Assembly: GCF_037975245.1 (NCBI RefSeq)
Contig: NC_092568.1
Coordinates: forward strand, 33,948,501 to 34,008,500
DNA: 60,000 nt
Origin: Apostichopus japonicus
Lineage: Eukaryota > Echinodermata > Holothuroidea > Aspidochirotida > Stichopodidae
Reading direction: 5' to 3'
Position numbers and translations under genes: made by a program. Below, in pieces: positions 21,301 to 33,500 of the stretch (positions are counted from its first letter, which is position 1; each line of letters starts with the position of its first letter). A model generated the notes under the pieces. That model saw only the letters and a list, made by a program, of their open reading frames with translations, did no database searches and was not told where the DNA came from.

Positions 21301-23055
21301 TGAATCTACTGGATAATGATTGTGCATTAGTCATTTGTATTAGTCAAGCACTCTTTGGACCGGGTAAGACGCATAATGGTACTCTTCAACAATGTCCATA
21401 GAATTCATATGACCCACTGGTTGGGTGGTCCGAGGCGTGCTGGTCTTGATTAGGGCCTAAAAGGAATTTTTTCAGGTCCCGTTACATTAATTGAAGAAAT
21501 GATAAAGTAGTGTTCATTTGAATTGGTCAAGAACTCTTTGGACTGGGCAAGATGCATTATGGTACCCTTCTACATTGTCATTAGAGTTCATATGACCCAT
21601 TGGTTGGGTGGTCCAAGGCGTGCTGGTCTTGGTTAGGGACTAAAGGGTTTTTATCAGCGTAGGTCCCGTTACATTCATTTAAGAAATGATGAAGTAGTGG
21701 TCATTTGAATTGGTCAAGCACTCTTTGGACCGGGCAAGACGCATTATGGCACTCTTCTACAATATCCTTAGAGTTCATGTTAACCATCGGTTTGGTGATC
21801 CAATGCGTGCTGCATGGATTTGGGCCCAAAACTTTTTCGTGGTCCCGTTACACTCATTAAAGAAGTAATAATTTAGTGGTCATTTAAATTGGTCAAGCAC
21901 CCTTTGGACCGGGCAAGACACATAATGGTACTCTTCTACAATGTTCCTAGAGTTCATGTTACCCATCGGTTTGGTGATCCAAGGCGTGCTGCATAGATTA
22001 GGGCCCAAAGCTTTTTCTCGTGGTCTCGTTACACTCATTAAAGAAGTAATGATTTAGTGGTCATTTTAATTGGTCAAGCACTCTTTGGACCGGGCAAGAC
22101 GCATTATGGTACTCTTCTACAATGTCTTTAGAGTTCATATGACTCATTGGTTGGGTGGTCCAAGGCGTGCTGCATAGATTAGGGCCCAAAGCTTTTTTCG
22201 TGGTCCCGTTACACTCATTAAAGAAGTAATGATTTAGTGGTCATTTAAATTGGTCAAGCACTATTTGGACCGGGCAAGACGCATTATGGTACTCTTCTAC
22301 AATGTCTTTAGAGTTCATATGACTCATTGGTTGGGTGGTCCAAGGCGTGCTGCATGGATTAGGGCCCAAATGTTTTTCATTCGTTGTCCCTTTACACAAA
22401 TTTAATAAGTGATGATTTAGTTGTCATTTTAATTGGTCAAGCACTCTTTGGACCGGGCAAGATGCATTATGGTACTCTTCTATAATGTCTTTAGAGTTCA
22501 TATGACACATTGGTTAGGTGGTCCAAGTCGTGCTGGTTTTGATTAGGGCCTTAAGGTGTTTTTCAGGTCCAGTTACTTTCATTAAAGAAGTGAATTATGT
22601 AGTGGTCATTTTAATTGGTCAAGCACTCTTAGGACCAGGCAAGACGCATTATGGTACTGTTCTAAATTGTCATTAGATTTCATATGATCCATTGGGTAGG
22701 TGGTCCAAGGCGTGCTGGATGTGCTTGGGGCCTAAAGGTTTTTTTCAGTTCCCATTACATTAATTTAAAAAATTGTTGATTTAGTGGTCACTTTAATTGG
22801 TCAAGTACTCTTTGGACCGTCCAAGACGCATTATGGTATCCACCTACAATGTCTTAAGAATTCATATGACCCATTGGTTAGGTGGTCCAAGGCGTGCTAG
22901 TCTTGATTAGGGCCTAAAGTGATTTCGTTACATTAATTTAAGAACTGATGAGGTAGTGGTCATTTATGTTGGTCAAGAACTATTTGGACCGGACAAGATG
23001 CATTATGGTACCCTTCTACATAGTCGTTAGAGTTCATATGACCCATAGATAACCT
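21300..23055. repeat. 181-bp satellite array, about ten units
   Basis: The word CAAGCACTCTTTGGACCGGGCAAG recurs in variants near 21345, 21526, 21713, 21892, 22074, 22255, 22437, 22618, 22799 and 22974, a spacing of 175-187 bp. Each unit also has a TTCATATGACCCATTGGTTGG-like block and a GGTCCAAGGCGTGCTG block. Units differ by scattered changes, so the array is not very young. There is no coding. Confidence 0.92.
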
Positions 23056-24136
23056 CTTTCCAGGACCAAATGTTGAACATCTTGTAAGAATGCATTCGTC
23101 TTGCCAATGGTGTCACGTCGATACCATTGTCGAATAAGTAACCGAATAGCAGTTACTCATTCGCGAACGAGGAACGAGGAATAAGTATCAACTTCACACC
23201 GGTACAAAACACAGGACAATTAATATTTGGCTGACCAATATGTGGGGGGGGGGGGTGTAAGGCTATTTAGTTAGCTGCCATATTTTGGCAGTAATCTCAA
23301 ATCCCTGCAGAGCAAAGCACGTTCAGGTCGACGTTGCTTTTCTTGTGTGTATTTTTGTGTTGCTGCCAACATTGGCGAAATAGGAAGATGCCGTCAAATG
23401 AACGGACATAGGGAAATAGTGTGGGTAGGGCGGGTGGGTTGCTTAGGATTTCCCAAGACGAAAATCATTTTTGTAGATACTGCGGTGGCACAAAAGAAAC
23501 ATCGATGATGTCGAGTGTCCCCAAATTTGTACTGTCTTCTTGAGACTTCGATATTGGTCTGCAAGTCTCGACTTTCCCCCACCCTCCCCCTCCCCCTCCA
23601 GAATTTCGACTTTCTATCGCAAAAATACACACTTTGATAATTATCTTTCGATAAAAAGAAATCCAAATTTTTAGGATTATGCCAAATCTTTGAAGCTTTC
23701 CGAGAACTTGTCTGACAATGTTGAATAGTTTCTCATCTTTTCACAACCGTTTTTCGACTTTTGCTGAACGATCCATCCTTTCTTATTGTTGATATGTTGG
23801 TACAGCGCCAAGTTGAGAGTAGTATCAACTATATTTTCTGCATCACGGCGCCTTATAAATGTCATTACTTTGTTATTATTTCTCGAAATATGGACTCATT
23901 ACCCCTGCACGCATTTGATCTATATATATATGTAGGAATCTCAAAGTTGTATTCCAACAATTGGAGATCTATTTTCTTTGGCTTTCATTGAAATTACCAG
24001 ACCTATTCTAACGAAATTTTCACATAAACTTGAACATTTAGTGTTTCATCAAACGTTTGACCTTCTACGTCGACATTTCCACTTTTTGTCGAAATTAGGA
24101 AAGAAAAATCAACATTTCGACGGTTTATATAACCCG

Positions 24137-24186
24137 TTCATTTCATAGTTACATTAATGATATCATTAATGTAACTATGAAATGAA
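24137..24186. repeat. Perfect 50-bp palindrome
   Basis: Two 25-bp arms with no spacer, centred on GATATC at 24161/24162. Surrounding DNA (23056-25800) has poly-G runs, scattered GTCGAAATTTCG-like words and no supported gene. Confidence 0.9.
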
Positions 24187-25824
24187 AAAAAATATCGTTT
24201 GATTGCCTGGCGCTCATTTCGCTAACACCGTGATGTCTGCAGCTGAATGATATTAGCAATGCCGTGGAGTGAATTCTGTATAGTTGAAAAAATGAGTAGC
24301 GAAAATATTATACTGCCTCTGTAGACTCTTCCCTAGATAGGGCGCTACCACTCTGCCCCCCCCCCCCAACCGTCTGCGCCTATGGCCATGCCCTAATACC
24401 AATTTTTCATCAATGACATTTATTTCTATAGTAATCAAGTGTCTTCGCTATTTTAGTTTACATAGGCCTATATCAGGTATGTTGGGGTCCAACTGCATGA
24501 AGCCAGACTTCTCCCAGTATAGATTTATAAACTAGTACCGGTACTGAAATACAGTATATATATTCAAAACAAGGCTTCAAAAAGGGACAATCACCTCAGG
24601 ATATTATACAGCGGAAGGACCATTCGGTTATCAACTGCCCCGCTTATGATGGAACATTTAACAGGCCGTAATTACTTCGCAAATATGAAATTTATAAATT
24701 TTTAGATAAAATAGTTAACATTTTCAGATAAAGCAGTCGAAAATTCAGTATGTCGACCTCTGGTCAAAATCTTAAAATAAAGTTTACAGTTTGATGTGAA
24801 TCCAAATTTCAAGAGAAAAGCCGAAATCTGAAGATGTAAAGTCGAAATTTCGCTAAGAAACTGACATAAATAGTTTGATTATGTCGCATTTCCAGAAATA
24901 GACGAAGAAGCAGTAAAAAGGAAACAGTTGAAATTTCAGGAAAGTTAAAAATTTGGATAATAGACAGTGGAAATTTGTAGAAAGAAAATTTGATATTCTA
25001 TCGTCCCATTAGGGCCACCGTATAACATCTACAAAACTGAACCCAGCCCACCCACCAGATTTCTGCAAAGTAAATTTTTGATATTGCTTTCTATGACGCT
25101 GCTCTTGGGTTTTGGACCCCATTGGACCAATTGAGAGATAAGACCAAACAAAACAAAAGCCAACACGAGTATAAGAGAAATGATCCAAAGCCTTCATCAA
25201 TAAAAACAAAGACATTAATCTTACCTTCATATCACAAAATCCATGCGTCGAGTTTTCTAAAAGAAGTTAAACCGATATGGAAATGGTGATACGTACGTTA
25301 CTGAATCTCCTTGGCCCACAGAACAAATCACATTAGGCTATAGTCCAACATATGTTCAAAAAAATGATCCACATAGAAAATGTCCTGGAATAATTAGGTA
25401 CATTTTACGGTCAAGATCATTCATTTTCTTAAGTGCTTTAATTCATAAAACAAACTATAATACCGAGGCTGCATGGTTTCACATTTCGCGAAATGATATC
25501 CCACATGAAATAATTAGACGTGTACTTTTCACAAAAATTATAACAATATTGTTCACTTCGGAGGCGGGGGGGGGGGGTGGGGAGGCAAGGCAAACTTTTC
25601 GTGCCCATTTTACGACCCACATGCACTAAGAGCCATTGCCGAGCACCAATTATGACTGAAAAACAGTATTTTCCCCTTAATTGTGGGTAGAAAACGATTT
25701 TTAATCACCTTTATGGTCACCCAAGTTTCATTTATTTCAGTCGTCCCCATTCCGTACCCAAATTTTTCGTGGGGATAAGTAGTGGGTTGGGGGGGGGGGA
25801 CGGCTTGTCGCCTTCTCTCTGGCT

Positions 25825-25945
25825 ATGCCAAAATTTCTTCTCGCAGAGAGTTGTGGATGAGTGGAATAGCCTGTCTGATTCGGTTGTAATGTCTGAAAGT
25901 GTAAATGCCTTAATTAAGAATACACTTGGGTTATTTCCGGGTGTT
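25825..25945 (+). pseudogene. LINE C-terminal fragment
   Basis: Reads FFSQRVVDEWNSLSDSVV and then SVNALIKNTL, the conserved tail of CR1/L2-type LINE polyproteins (FFS-RV--WN-LP--VV---S-N-FK). Nothing upstream continues the ORF beyond a few residues. It is cut at 25946 by the start of a TIR element. Confidence 0.75.
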
Positions 25946-26522
25946 ACTAAAACGAATGACAATTGCGTTACACATAACGAATGACAATATGTTGTACACA
26001 CTAAAATATTGCGTTGACTAAAACGAATGACAGTAATGACAGCACAGACATTTGCTTCAAATGGATATCACAGTTCAGACTTCGTGGGTATCTAGATCTA
26101 GTAAAATACGGACAAGATAAAAACGCACCTTATAGTAAGCGAAATTGTAAGTCTGATTTTAAAAAGTATATTTAACGTCATTTTTTCCGATATTAATTGT
26201 TAGAAACTAACAATACTATATAATCTTGAAACGTCTTCAGTTCTCTTTTTTTTTTTATAAATCTACAGAGGTAAAAAGCACAGCACTCAAGCGCAATGTG
26301 GTTTCTATCCGTAAATTACACCAAAACACTGCAACCGCGTGATGCGATTTTCCTCAAATCATTTTTGCGCAGAAAATCAATAACAGCATTTACTCCACTC
26401 CGTTAATCATTCATTCTCCACTCAACACTGTCCTTCGTTGTCATTCGCTGTCATTCGCAAATGATAATTAACCCTGTACAAAGTCAATTGTCATTCGGTC
26501 ATTCGCTGTCATTCGTTTTAGT
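25946..26522. mobile_element. Small TIR element (MITE)
   Basis: Starts ACTAAAACGAATGACA and ends with the exact complement TGTCATTCGTTTTAGT. Further ACGAATGACA words lie just inside both ends. It has no coding capacity. It interrupts or abuts the LINE fragment on its left. Confidence 0.75.
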
Positions 26523-26729
26523 TTGTCCCGTTATTTCCTGCAGTGTGGGAGACTGCTTTCTTTTGAGTATTTGAGTTCTTGGTTTTTCGGAGTGTTTTCA
26601 TGAGGACAATTTCCTCCCTGACATTTTTCTTACCAAACAGAATTAAGCCAATGATTCACTTGTCTATAACTTAAACAGTGAGCAGACGATTTTGGTAACG
26701 GTTTGGTATTGTCGACGGAATTTTCATGC

Positions 26730-27300
26730 TGGCGCGAGAGATGGTCATTCACTCAGAGACCTTCCACTCAGAGATCGCTGCTCAAATGCAAACAGAAATC
26801 GACGTTTAACGTGAGGCGTCGTCCACTTAGATATGGTCGTTGATACACAGACCGTCTACTCATAGATCGCTACGCAAACACAACCAACCTTTCAGGAACA
26901 AACCGTCGCGACGGAGAAATGGTCGTGATTCAGAAATCGTCCATTCAGAGATCGTCCACTCAGAGATGGTCGTGATTCAGAAATCGTCCACTCAGAGATG
27001 GTCGTCTCAGAGATGGTTCATTTGAGTGACAGCCAAATTTGCATATTTATATCGTGGGCGGGGCGTGAACTTTACAATCACAGAGTCGAGTTACTTCGAC
27101 CGCTCGCACTGAACACTCGTACTCGTTCATTGGATTTTCAAATTGCAAATTGCTGATGAATGATATACAGCTCGAGGAATGTGTTAAGACCGGCTTCAGC
27201 AACAAAAGACTTATAAATGGACGGCTTCTGCATTTGAGCAGCGATCTCCTAGTGAACGGTCTCTGAGTGAATGACCATCTCTGAGTGGACGGCGCCGCAC
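26730..27300. repeat. Foldback repeat of CACTCAGAGATGGTC words
   Basis: The left part holds direct repeats of CACTCAGAGAT(C/G)GTC (26745-27020). The right part (27225-27290) holds the same words inverted, including the shared block ATCGCTGCTCAAATGCA and its complement. It looks like a foldback or MITE-type element. The frames across it are low-complexity translations of the repeat. Confidence 0.65.
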
Positions 27301-27339
27301 GTTGACCCTTTCCGCGTTCCATACACAGCTAGTTTGGGA

Positions 27340-27840
27340 AGTATAGTCAGTATTGCGAAGTTCGGCTATTGCGAAGTTCGGCATACTGCGAAAGTTCGGA
27401 CACCCTAAGAAATACACGATTTCACCATGAAAATCTACAGGAAGAGTCAAATTTCACCAAAAAGTACGAAGCTACAGTTATTTTCTCTCCAAAATGACCC
27501 GTGTGCAAGAAATTACTTACATATTTGTCAATAAAATGACGAAGATCTATGAAGTCTGTTATAATTACTGAAAAAGCAACTGCGCCACCAATTTTATCAC
27601 CAGCGCCACACTGTGGGTTGCGTGTCCGAACTTCGCAATACTCTAGCAAGAAATACCAGTTACACAATTACGAAGAATCTTCTTGGAAAACAACGTGAAA
27701 ACAGTTTGCAGGAAAGAAAGTTTGGCCGTGTATCGTACTATAACAAAATTCTCCCACCATATGAAGTCTATTTTCAAATGAATTATACCAGAAGATTTAG
27801 TTTTGGGGTGTTTTAAGTCTTAAGTGGCCGAACTTCGAAG
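27340..27840. repeat. Inverted GCGAAGTTCGG repeats
   Basis: GTATTGCGAAGTTCGG (near 27350), with two more copies, faces GTCCGAACTTCGCAATAC (near 27622) and GGCCGAACTTCGAAG (near 27824). Probably the ends of a small DNA element; its limits are not clear. Confidence 0.45.
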
Positions 27841-30457
27841 TCACCATCCTACCACTTCTATTTTTATATACTGCTCCTTGCAATTCAGCTGATCATGAAA
27901 TACGTAAACGCGGGAAAACTGGAAGATTTTAACTGTACAGCACTTACTTCCGTCCGAGGGCCGATGACAACAATCACAAGCATTTTGTTATTTTTCAGTG
28001 AGTTTTAAGTTGATTATATGCAAATGTTGAAAGCTTGTTTGCTCCTATACCTAGCGAAGAGATAAAGTCAATAATCATGATAGAAATGAAATTATCTTAT
28101 GTAGGCTTACAGAAACAACACTAACTAACACGTTGTAATAATTTTATGAGGGAAGGCTAGGCCTAGACCGAGTGTAATTAGGTTCTTAGGTCGGCTACAG
28201 TAGCCTAACCATAAAGTGCTGTTAAGTCAAGTTGGGAATCTCATACAAAGTTGGCGGAAATTGAATGTTCAACACGATGAATTTATGTTTGTAGCCTAGT
28301 TTTTAAAAAAACACCACTTAGCCTAGGTTTTGGTTACTTGTCTAGCCTTGTAAGTTGTAGAGTACTCAGTGACAGTAGTACTAGTCAAACAGGTTAAACT
28401 CGAAATTGTTCATATTACTAGTTATTACTATTTTATAAGGGCCTTTTTACAAATTTTATGGGATATTCTAGGGATGGGACCTAACATCCAGGGATATTTC
28501 TGGGATGGCACATAAAACACAGGGACAGCGTCTAGTCCCCTTAGTCTTACCATGGAGCTATATAGCTCCATGGTCTTACAAAGCCAATGCTACTGTATGT
28601 TTATTCTGTGGTATAGACTAGGCTAATGACACATGATACTACGACTGCTTATAGATGGGTCTAGATAGCTTTGACACTGGTAGATACGTGACTATTGTCC
28701 CTAGGCCTAGCCTGTTTACAGTAGGCTTGACAAATTTGCAACACGACTATATAGCGGTAATTTCCCCTAGCATATGCAGCTTGTAGACATCATCTACACG
28801 TAAATATATGTGGTCACAGTGCCTAGCCTAGATAGCTTCAACATGGTACTGGTAGATAAGTGACATTTGCCTCTAGCAGTATGGTTAAAGCTATTTATTG
28901 GCCGTGAAAAGGGTTACCTTATTTAGTGTGTGTATACATTGAAAACACATGATACATTTTTACTAATTATTCACAAAATCACATCTAAATCAATCTACAC
29001 TAAATAATGCTTAGTCGAGCCTGTTTAGGCTCGACAAATAATTTGTCACGTGACATTGGCAATTTTCCCTAGCACTCAGCTTTCAGACATCATCAACATA
29101 TACATGGTCACAGTGCCGAGTTAGCTTTGACACCAGTAGATAGGTGACAACAGTCTCTAGCTGATCCATAATAGCTATTTATCGGTTGTGAAAACCGGAC
29201 TTAGTGAAGCCATATGATATCACAGATTCAAATGTGGCAAAAACAAGCAAAATGTTGAAAAATCATCCAAAAGGTGAACTGGGACTTTCTTGAACTTTGA
29301 AGTGCATATAGTGCTCTGGATTTGCTCATCAAGAGTTGGTAACCCTTGTTCCAAGATATAAGTTGTGCTGAAAAAGTGATATACGGTTGACTGGAAAAAG
29401 AATGCTGTGATTCAATGTTATTTGGAAATACTTCTGTGGTTGGCTGAAAATTGAATTTTTCAATGATCATATATAGGACTTTGTATGACATCATAATTTT
29501 ATAGGGAGGAATACATAATTTATAATTCAACCAAGCAAAAGAAAAGAAGGATGTCAAGCCATGATCTAGATATTTCTAAATTTTACTGTAGTACCAGAGA
29601 GGCAATTAATCACACAAAAATGCCCACAATCTAAAACGTTGCTGAAAGATAAAATTTAGCAATGTGTAATATATATGCATTGCTGCTCAGAGAGACCATG
29701 TAGTTGTAACAACTCTTTGAATATAAGGATAAATCTACTGTTCACATCCTTCACAAAAATTAAATTAGAATTCTCAAATATAAAATTCCAAATTTGTGTT
29801 TCCTAGCATTATCATGGATTATTTTACCCATATACTGGTATTACAGGAAACTTTTAATTCACTTACCAAGTGACAGTTCTAAAAAGACACTTTACCAGCA
29901 CAAACCTTTGTCATTTTGGTGTAATCTGATCAGAAATTTATTGAATCAAATCATCAGTACCGCTAAACTTTAAAGAACATTTGTGCTCTTAGCCCGGCAA
30001 AATAACTGTATACCTGTACCATCGTACATGCATGATATCATATTTTTTAATTTTGAAGAATTTCGTGAGAAATTGTAGGAATGTTAGGAAAGAGTGGGAA
30101 AAACATCTTTAATAGCTTAATAAATCACATTTGCCTGCAAGACTCTTTCTGTGGGAATTTGCCTTTGGTGAGTAAGGTGTTTGTATTTATCTGTACAAAG
30201 TGAAATTAGTTACATATTTAATTTTCAATTTTCACAAACAACTTAATGTTATTATACGTTGCTGTCCTTTAAATTTATCATCAATTGAGCAGATAAGTTC
30301 TCAGTTTGTGTGCTGGAAAAATTATTATGATCATAATGCAAGAGTTTAAGCCCTACATATTCAAAATTTCACCTCACTACTTGTCACTAGTATGTAATCT
30401 TTCATGTATAACAGGTTGTCTCAGAGAATAGTTCAATTATTTGTTGTTGTTTGACAG
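27841..30457. other. Upstream region of unit 2 without a supported gene
   Basis: No exon chain is visible. Two compact palindromes occur: ACCATGGAGCTATATAGCTC and its continuation near 28550-28575, and a GTCGAGCCT/AGGCTCGAC hairpin near 29013. A first non-coding exon of unit 2 may lie here but cannot be fixed. Confidence 0.45.
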
Positions 30458-30460
30458 GAA

Positions 30461-30529
30461 ATGGATAATAATAAAAAAGAAGCAGGTGAATGCACAGAAG
30501 AAAATGGGAACTCTTCTGTTGACAGAGAA
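30461..30529 (+). CDS. Unit 2 exon A
   Basis: Acceptor TTGTTTGACAG (AG at 30456-30457), donor GTAAGT. 23 codons from the ATG, Asn/Glu-rich. Because a strong acceptor precedes the ATG, this is an internal exon or follows a non-coding first exon. Confidence 0.65.
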
Positions 30530-33500
30530 GTAAGTCTTTAATTGAAAATTTTTAACAATTTTATATCTGAAATTTCAGACTTCACACTTTAAGCCTTACT
30601 TTGATAACAAAATTTGTTTACATTTACATATAAACATTTTTGGTTTCGATGATTATTGTAACCTATGCATTCATGTGCGTGTGTGTGCGTTTGTGACGCC
30701 CAGCTTGTAAACACGATATCTCAAGCAGGGAATATTGGACCAACTTCATGTTTGGTGTGTAAATGTACCACATTGAGTACAAGAAGCCTATTGTTTTCTG
30801 TGGAGGTCAAAGGTCATTTGGGGTCACCAGGGGTCAAAATGTGGAAACCTTGTAAACACGATATCTCAAGAAGGGAATGTTGGACCAACTTCATCTTAAG
30901 TGTGTAGATGTACCACATTAAGTACAAGCAGCCTATTGTTTTCTGTGGAGGTCAAAGGTCATTTGGGGTCACCAGGGGTCAAAATGTGGAAACCCTGGAA
31001 ACACCATATCTCAAGAAGGGAATGTTGGACCAACTTCATGTTTGGTGTGTAGATGTACCACCTTGAGTACAAGAAGCCTATTGTTTCCCGTGGAGGTCAA
31101 AGGTCGTTTAGGGTCACTAGGGGTCAAAATGTGAAAACCCTTGTAAACACGATATCTCCAGAATGGAAGCTTGGGCAAACCTCACATTTAGTATGTAGAA
31201 GTACCACATTAGGTAGAGGAAGCCTATTTTTATTGTGGAGGTCAAAGGTGATTTGGGGTCACTATGGGTCAAATTGACAAAACCTTGTAAACATGATATT
31301 TCAAGAAAGGAATGTTGGACCAACTTCATGTTTGGTGTGTAGATGAACTGCATTGAGTACAATAAACATATTACTTGCTGTGGAGGCCAAGGTCATTTAG
31401 GGTCACTAGGGGTCGAAATGTGAAAACCTTGTAAACACGATATCTCAAGAAAGGAAGCTTGAGAAAACCTCATATTTAGTGTGTAGAAGTACCACATTGA
31501 GTACAGGAAGCCTATTGTTTTTTGTGGAGGTCAAATGTCATTTAGGGTCACTAGGGGTCAAAATGTGAAAACCTTGTAAACATGATTGCTCAAGAAAGGA
31601 ACTTGGGCAAACCTCATATTTAGTGTGTAGATGTACCACATTGAGTACAAGAAGCCTATTGTTTTCTGTGGAGGTCAAAGTCATTTAGGGTCACTAGGGG
31701 CCAAATTGTGAAAACCTTGTAAACAACGATATCTCAAGAAGGGAAGGTCAGACCAATTCATATTTATTGTGTAGACGTACCACATTAAGTACAGAAAGCC
31801 TAATGTTTTTGGTGTAGGTCAAAGGTCATTTGGGGATAACAGGTCAAATCGTGACAACCTTGTAAACATGATATTGCAGGAAAGGAAATATCTCATATTG
31901 GTTTGAAGATGTACCATGTTACATTTAAGAAGCCTATTAGCATTTGGTGGAGGTCAAAGGTCATTTGAATTTTGAAGTTAGCAAATGCCAAACATGTACG
32001 TCACTCCCCTCTTACCTGTCTCTCCACACTAACACATCTTCCTAAACATAATATTGTAAGGGAAGCTTGGACAGATCACATATTTGGTATGTAATTGGAC
32101 CACATTAAGTACAAGAAGCCTTAATGTTGTGGGCGGAGGTCAATGGCCATTTTAGCTCACCGGGGGTCAGATTGTGAAACCAGGTTTTACACAATATTTC
32201 AACAAGGACTGATGTCATATTTAGTATGTTGATGTATCTATCACATTAAGTACAAGAAGCTCGTTGTTGAGGTCAATGGTCATTTCAGGACAGCCTGTGT
32301 CATTGTGAATTTATTTTTTGTCACATCGCACTGCTTTGCACTGTATTACTACTGTATCATCAAGTATGTTGTACACCATCACTATACATTAGGTCAGATT
32401 CATGCAGAAAATAGGTGAATGTTACATTATCGAAACCGCTATGCATTCTGGTTGAAAGTAGGGTAGCAGGCATACATACCAGTCACCAGTGATCCCGGTA
32501 AGTGTTAATAATGTTCAGAAGGAGTCATCCGATATAGTTCGGTCCAGGTATCACAAATTGTTGTGTCGCCTAGCATCCACTCATGCTAGGTTGTCATCTT
32601 CAGTCTGATTGCCTAGATTGACAATAAGGATTTTCTTCTCTTCTCTCTTACCTGCCTCCCACTCCACAATTGCACTTTCTAATCTTCCTAACTACATATT
32701 TGGAAACGTTTTAGCACTTGGGCAACGCCCACTAACTCCTCCGTCCTCCTTCCGTATCTACCACTCGGAAGATACTACTGTACACGTTTTTTCCCGCAAA
32801 TATTTCACTTGTAGTTTATACAACTGTATTTTGCGTTTTGGAATTCATCTTTGGATAATTCGACTACTGAAACCTTCTTTCTTCGCTGTCCCAAGAAGCA
32901 CTCATAAGTAATCTATTGTTTATGTGCAATTTCTGATTGCATTTTCTCTCTCTCTGTGTGTATTATCCGCTTCCTCGTTGTACACTTGTTTATACAGGTA
33001 CCGGTTGCGCTACACCTCAGTGGTGGGCGTTTTCCTCTCCCGACCGTTAGCCGTTGAGCTAGGTCCTTAGGCTTCCATCACTAGTTGATGGTTCTTCCCC
33101 ACTCCCCCTCACCCGACTGCCCAGTGGCGGCCCTGGGGGAGGTTCCGTGGGGTGTTGGGAGGTTTTTCTGACACCTTGCCTTAGTTCACGGTTATGGGTT
33201 AGGCTCCGTGTAAAGGCGCTTAAGCGGTTGTCCTAACTTCGTTAGGTTCTGCGATAGTCAGTTCCCAGGCCTACCTTCCCCATGGCGGTCTTAAGTTAGC
33301 CCTGTTTGCCCCCTTCCCGGGCAGGCTTTAAGAGGACTCCTTCCTCCCTAGAGGTCAAAGCAGCAGGTTGGTAGCTTGTTAGACCCTCAGACTGGGGAAC
33401 TACCCAGGGGGTTGTTCACCCGGAATCCTAGTAGGATATCTGTTTTCCCTCGGGCTCGCCCGGTTAGACACCCCTGTAGCTATTGACTGGGGACTTGGAG

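Noticed and set aside
20020-23170. A transposon enclosing the satellite, from CGCGAGCGATGAAGTTATAC and ATTCGCGAACGAGG words
   Set aside because: The inverted likeness is too short and diverged to count as terminal repeats.
26840-27025. Repeat protein with HSEIVHSEMV
   Set aside because: Direct translation of the CACTCAGAGATGGTC foldback repeats.
30665-31362. Frames of 74-81 residues on both strands
   Set aside because: They are translations of the 145-bp tandem unit.
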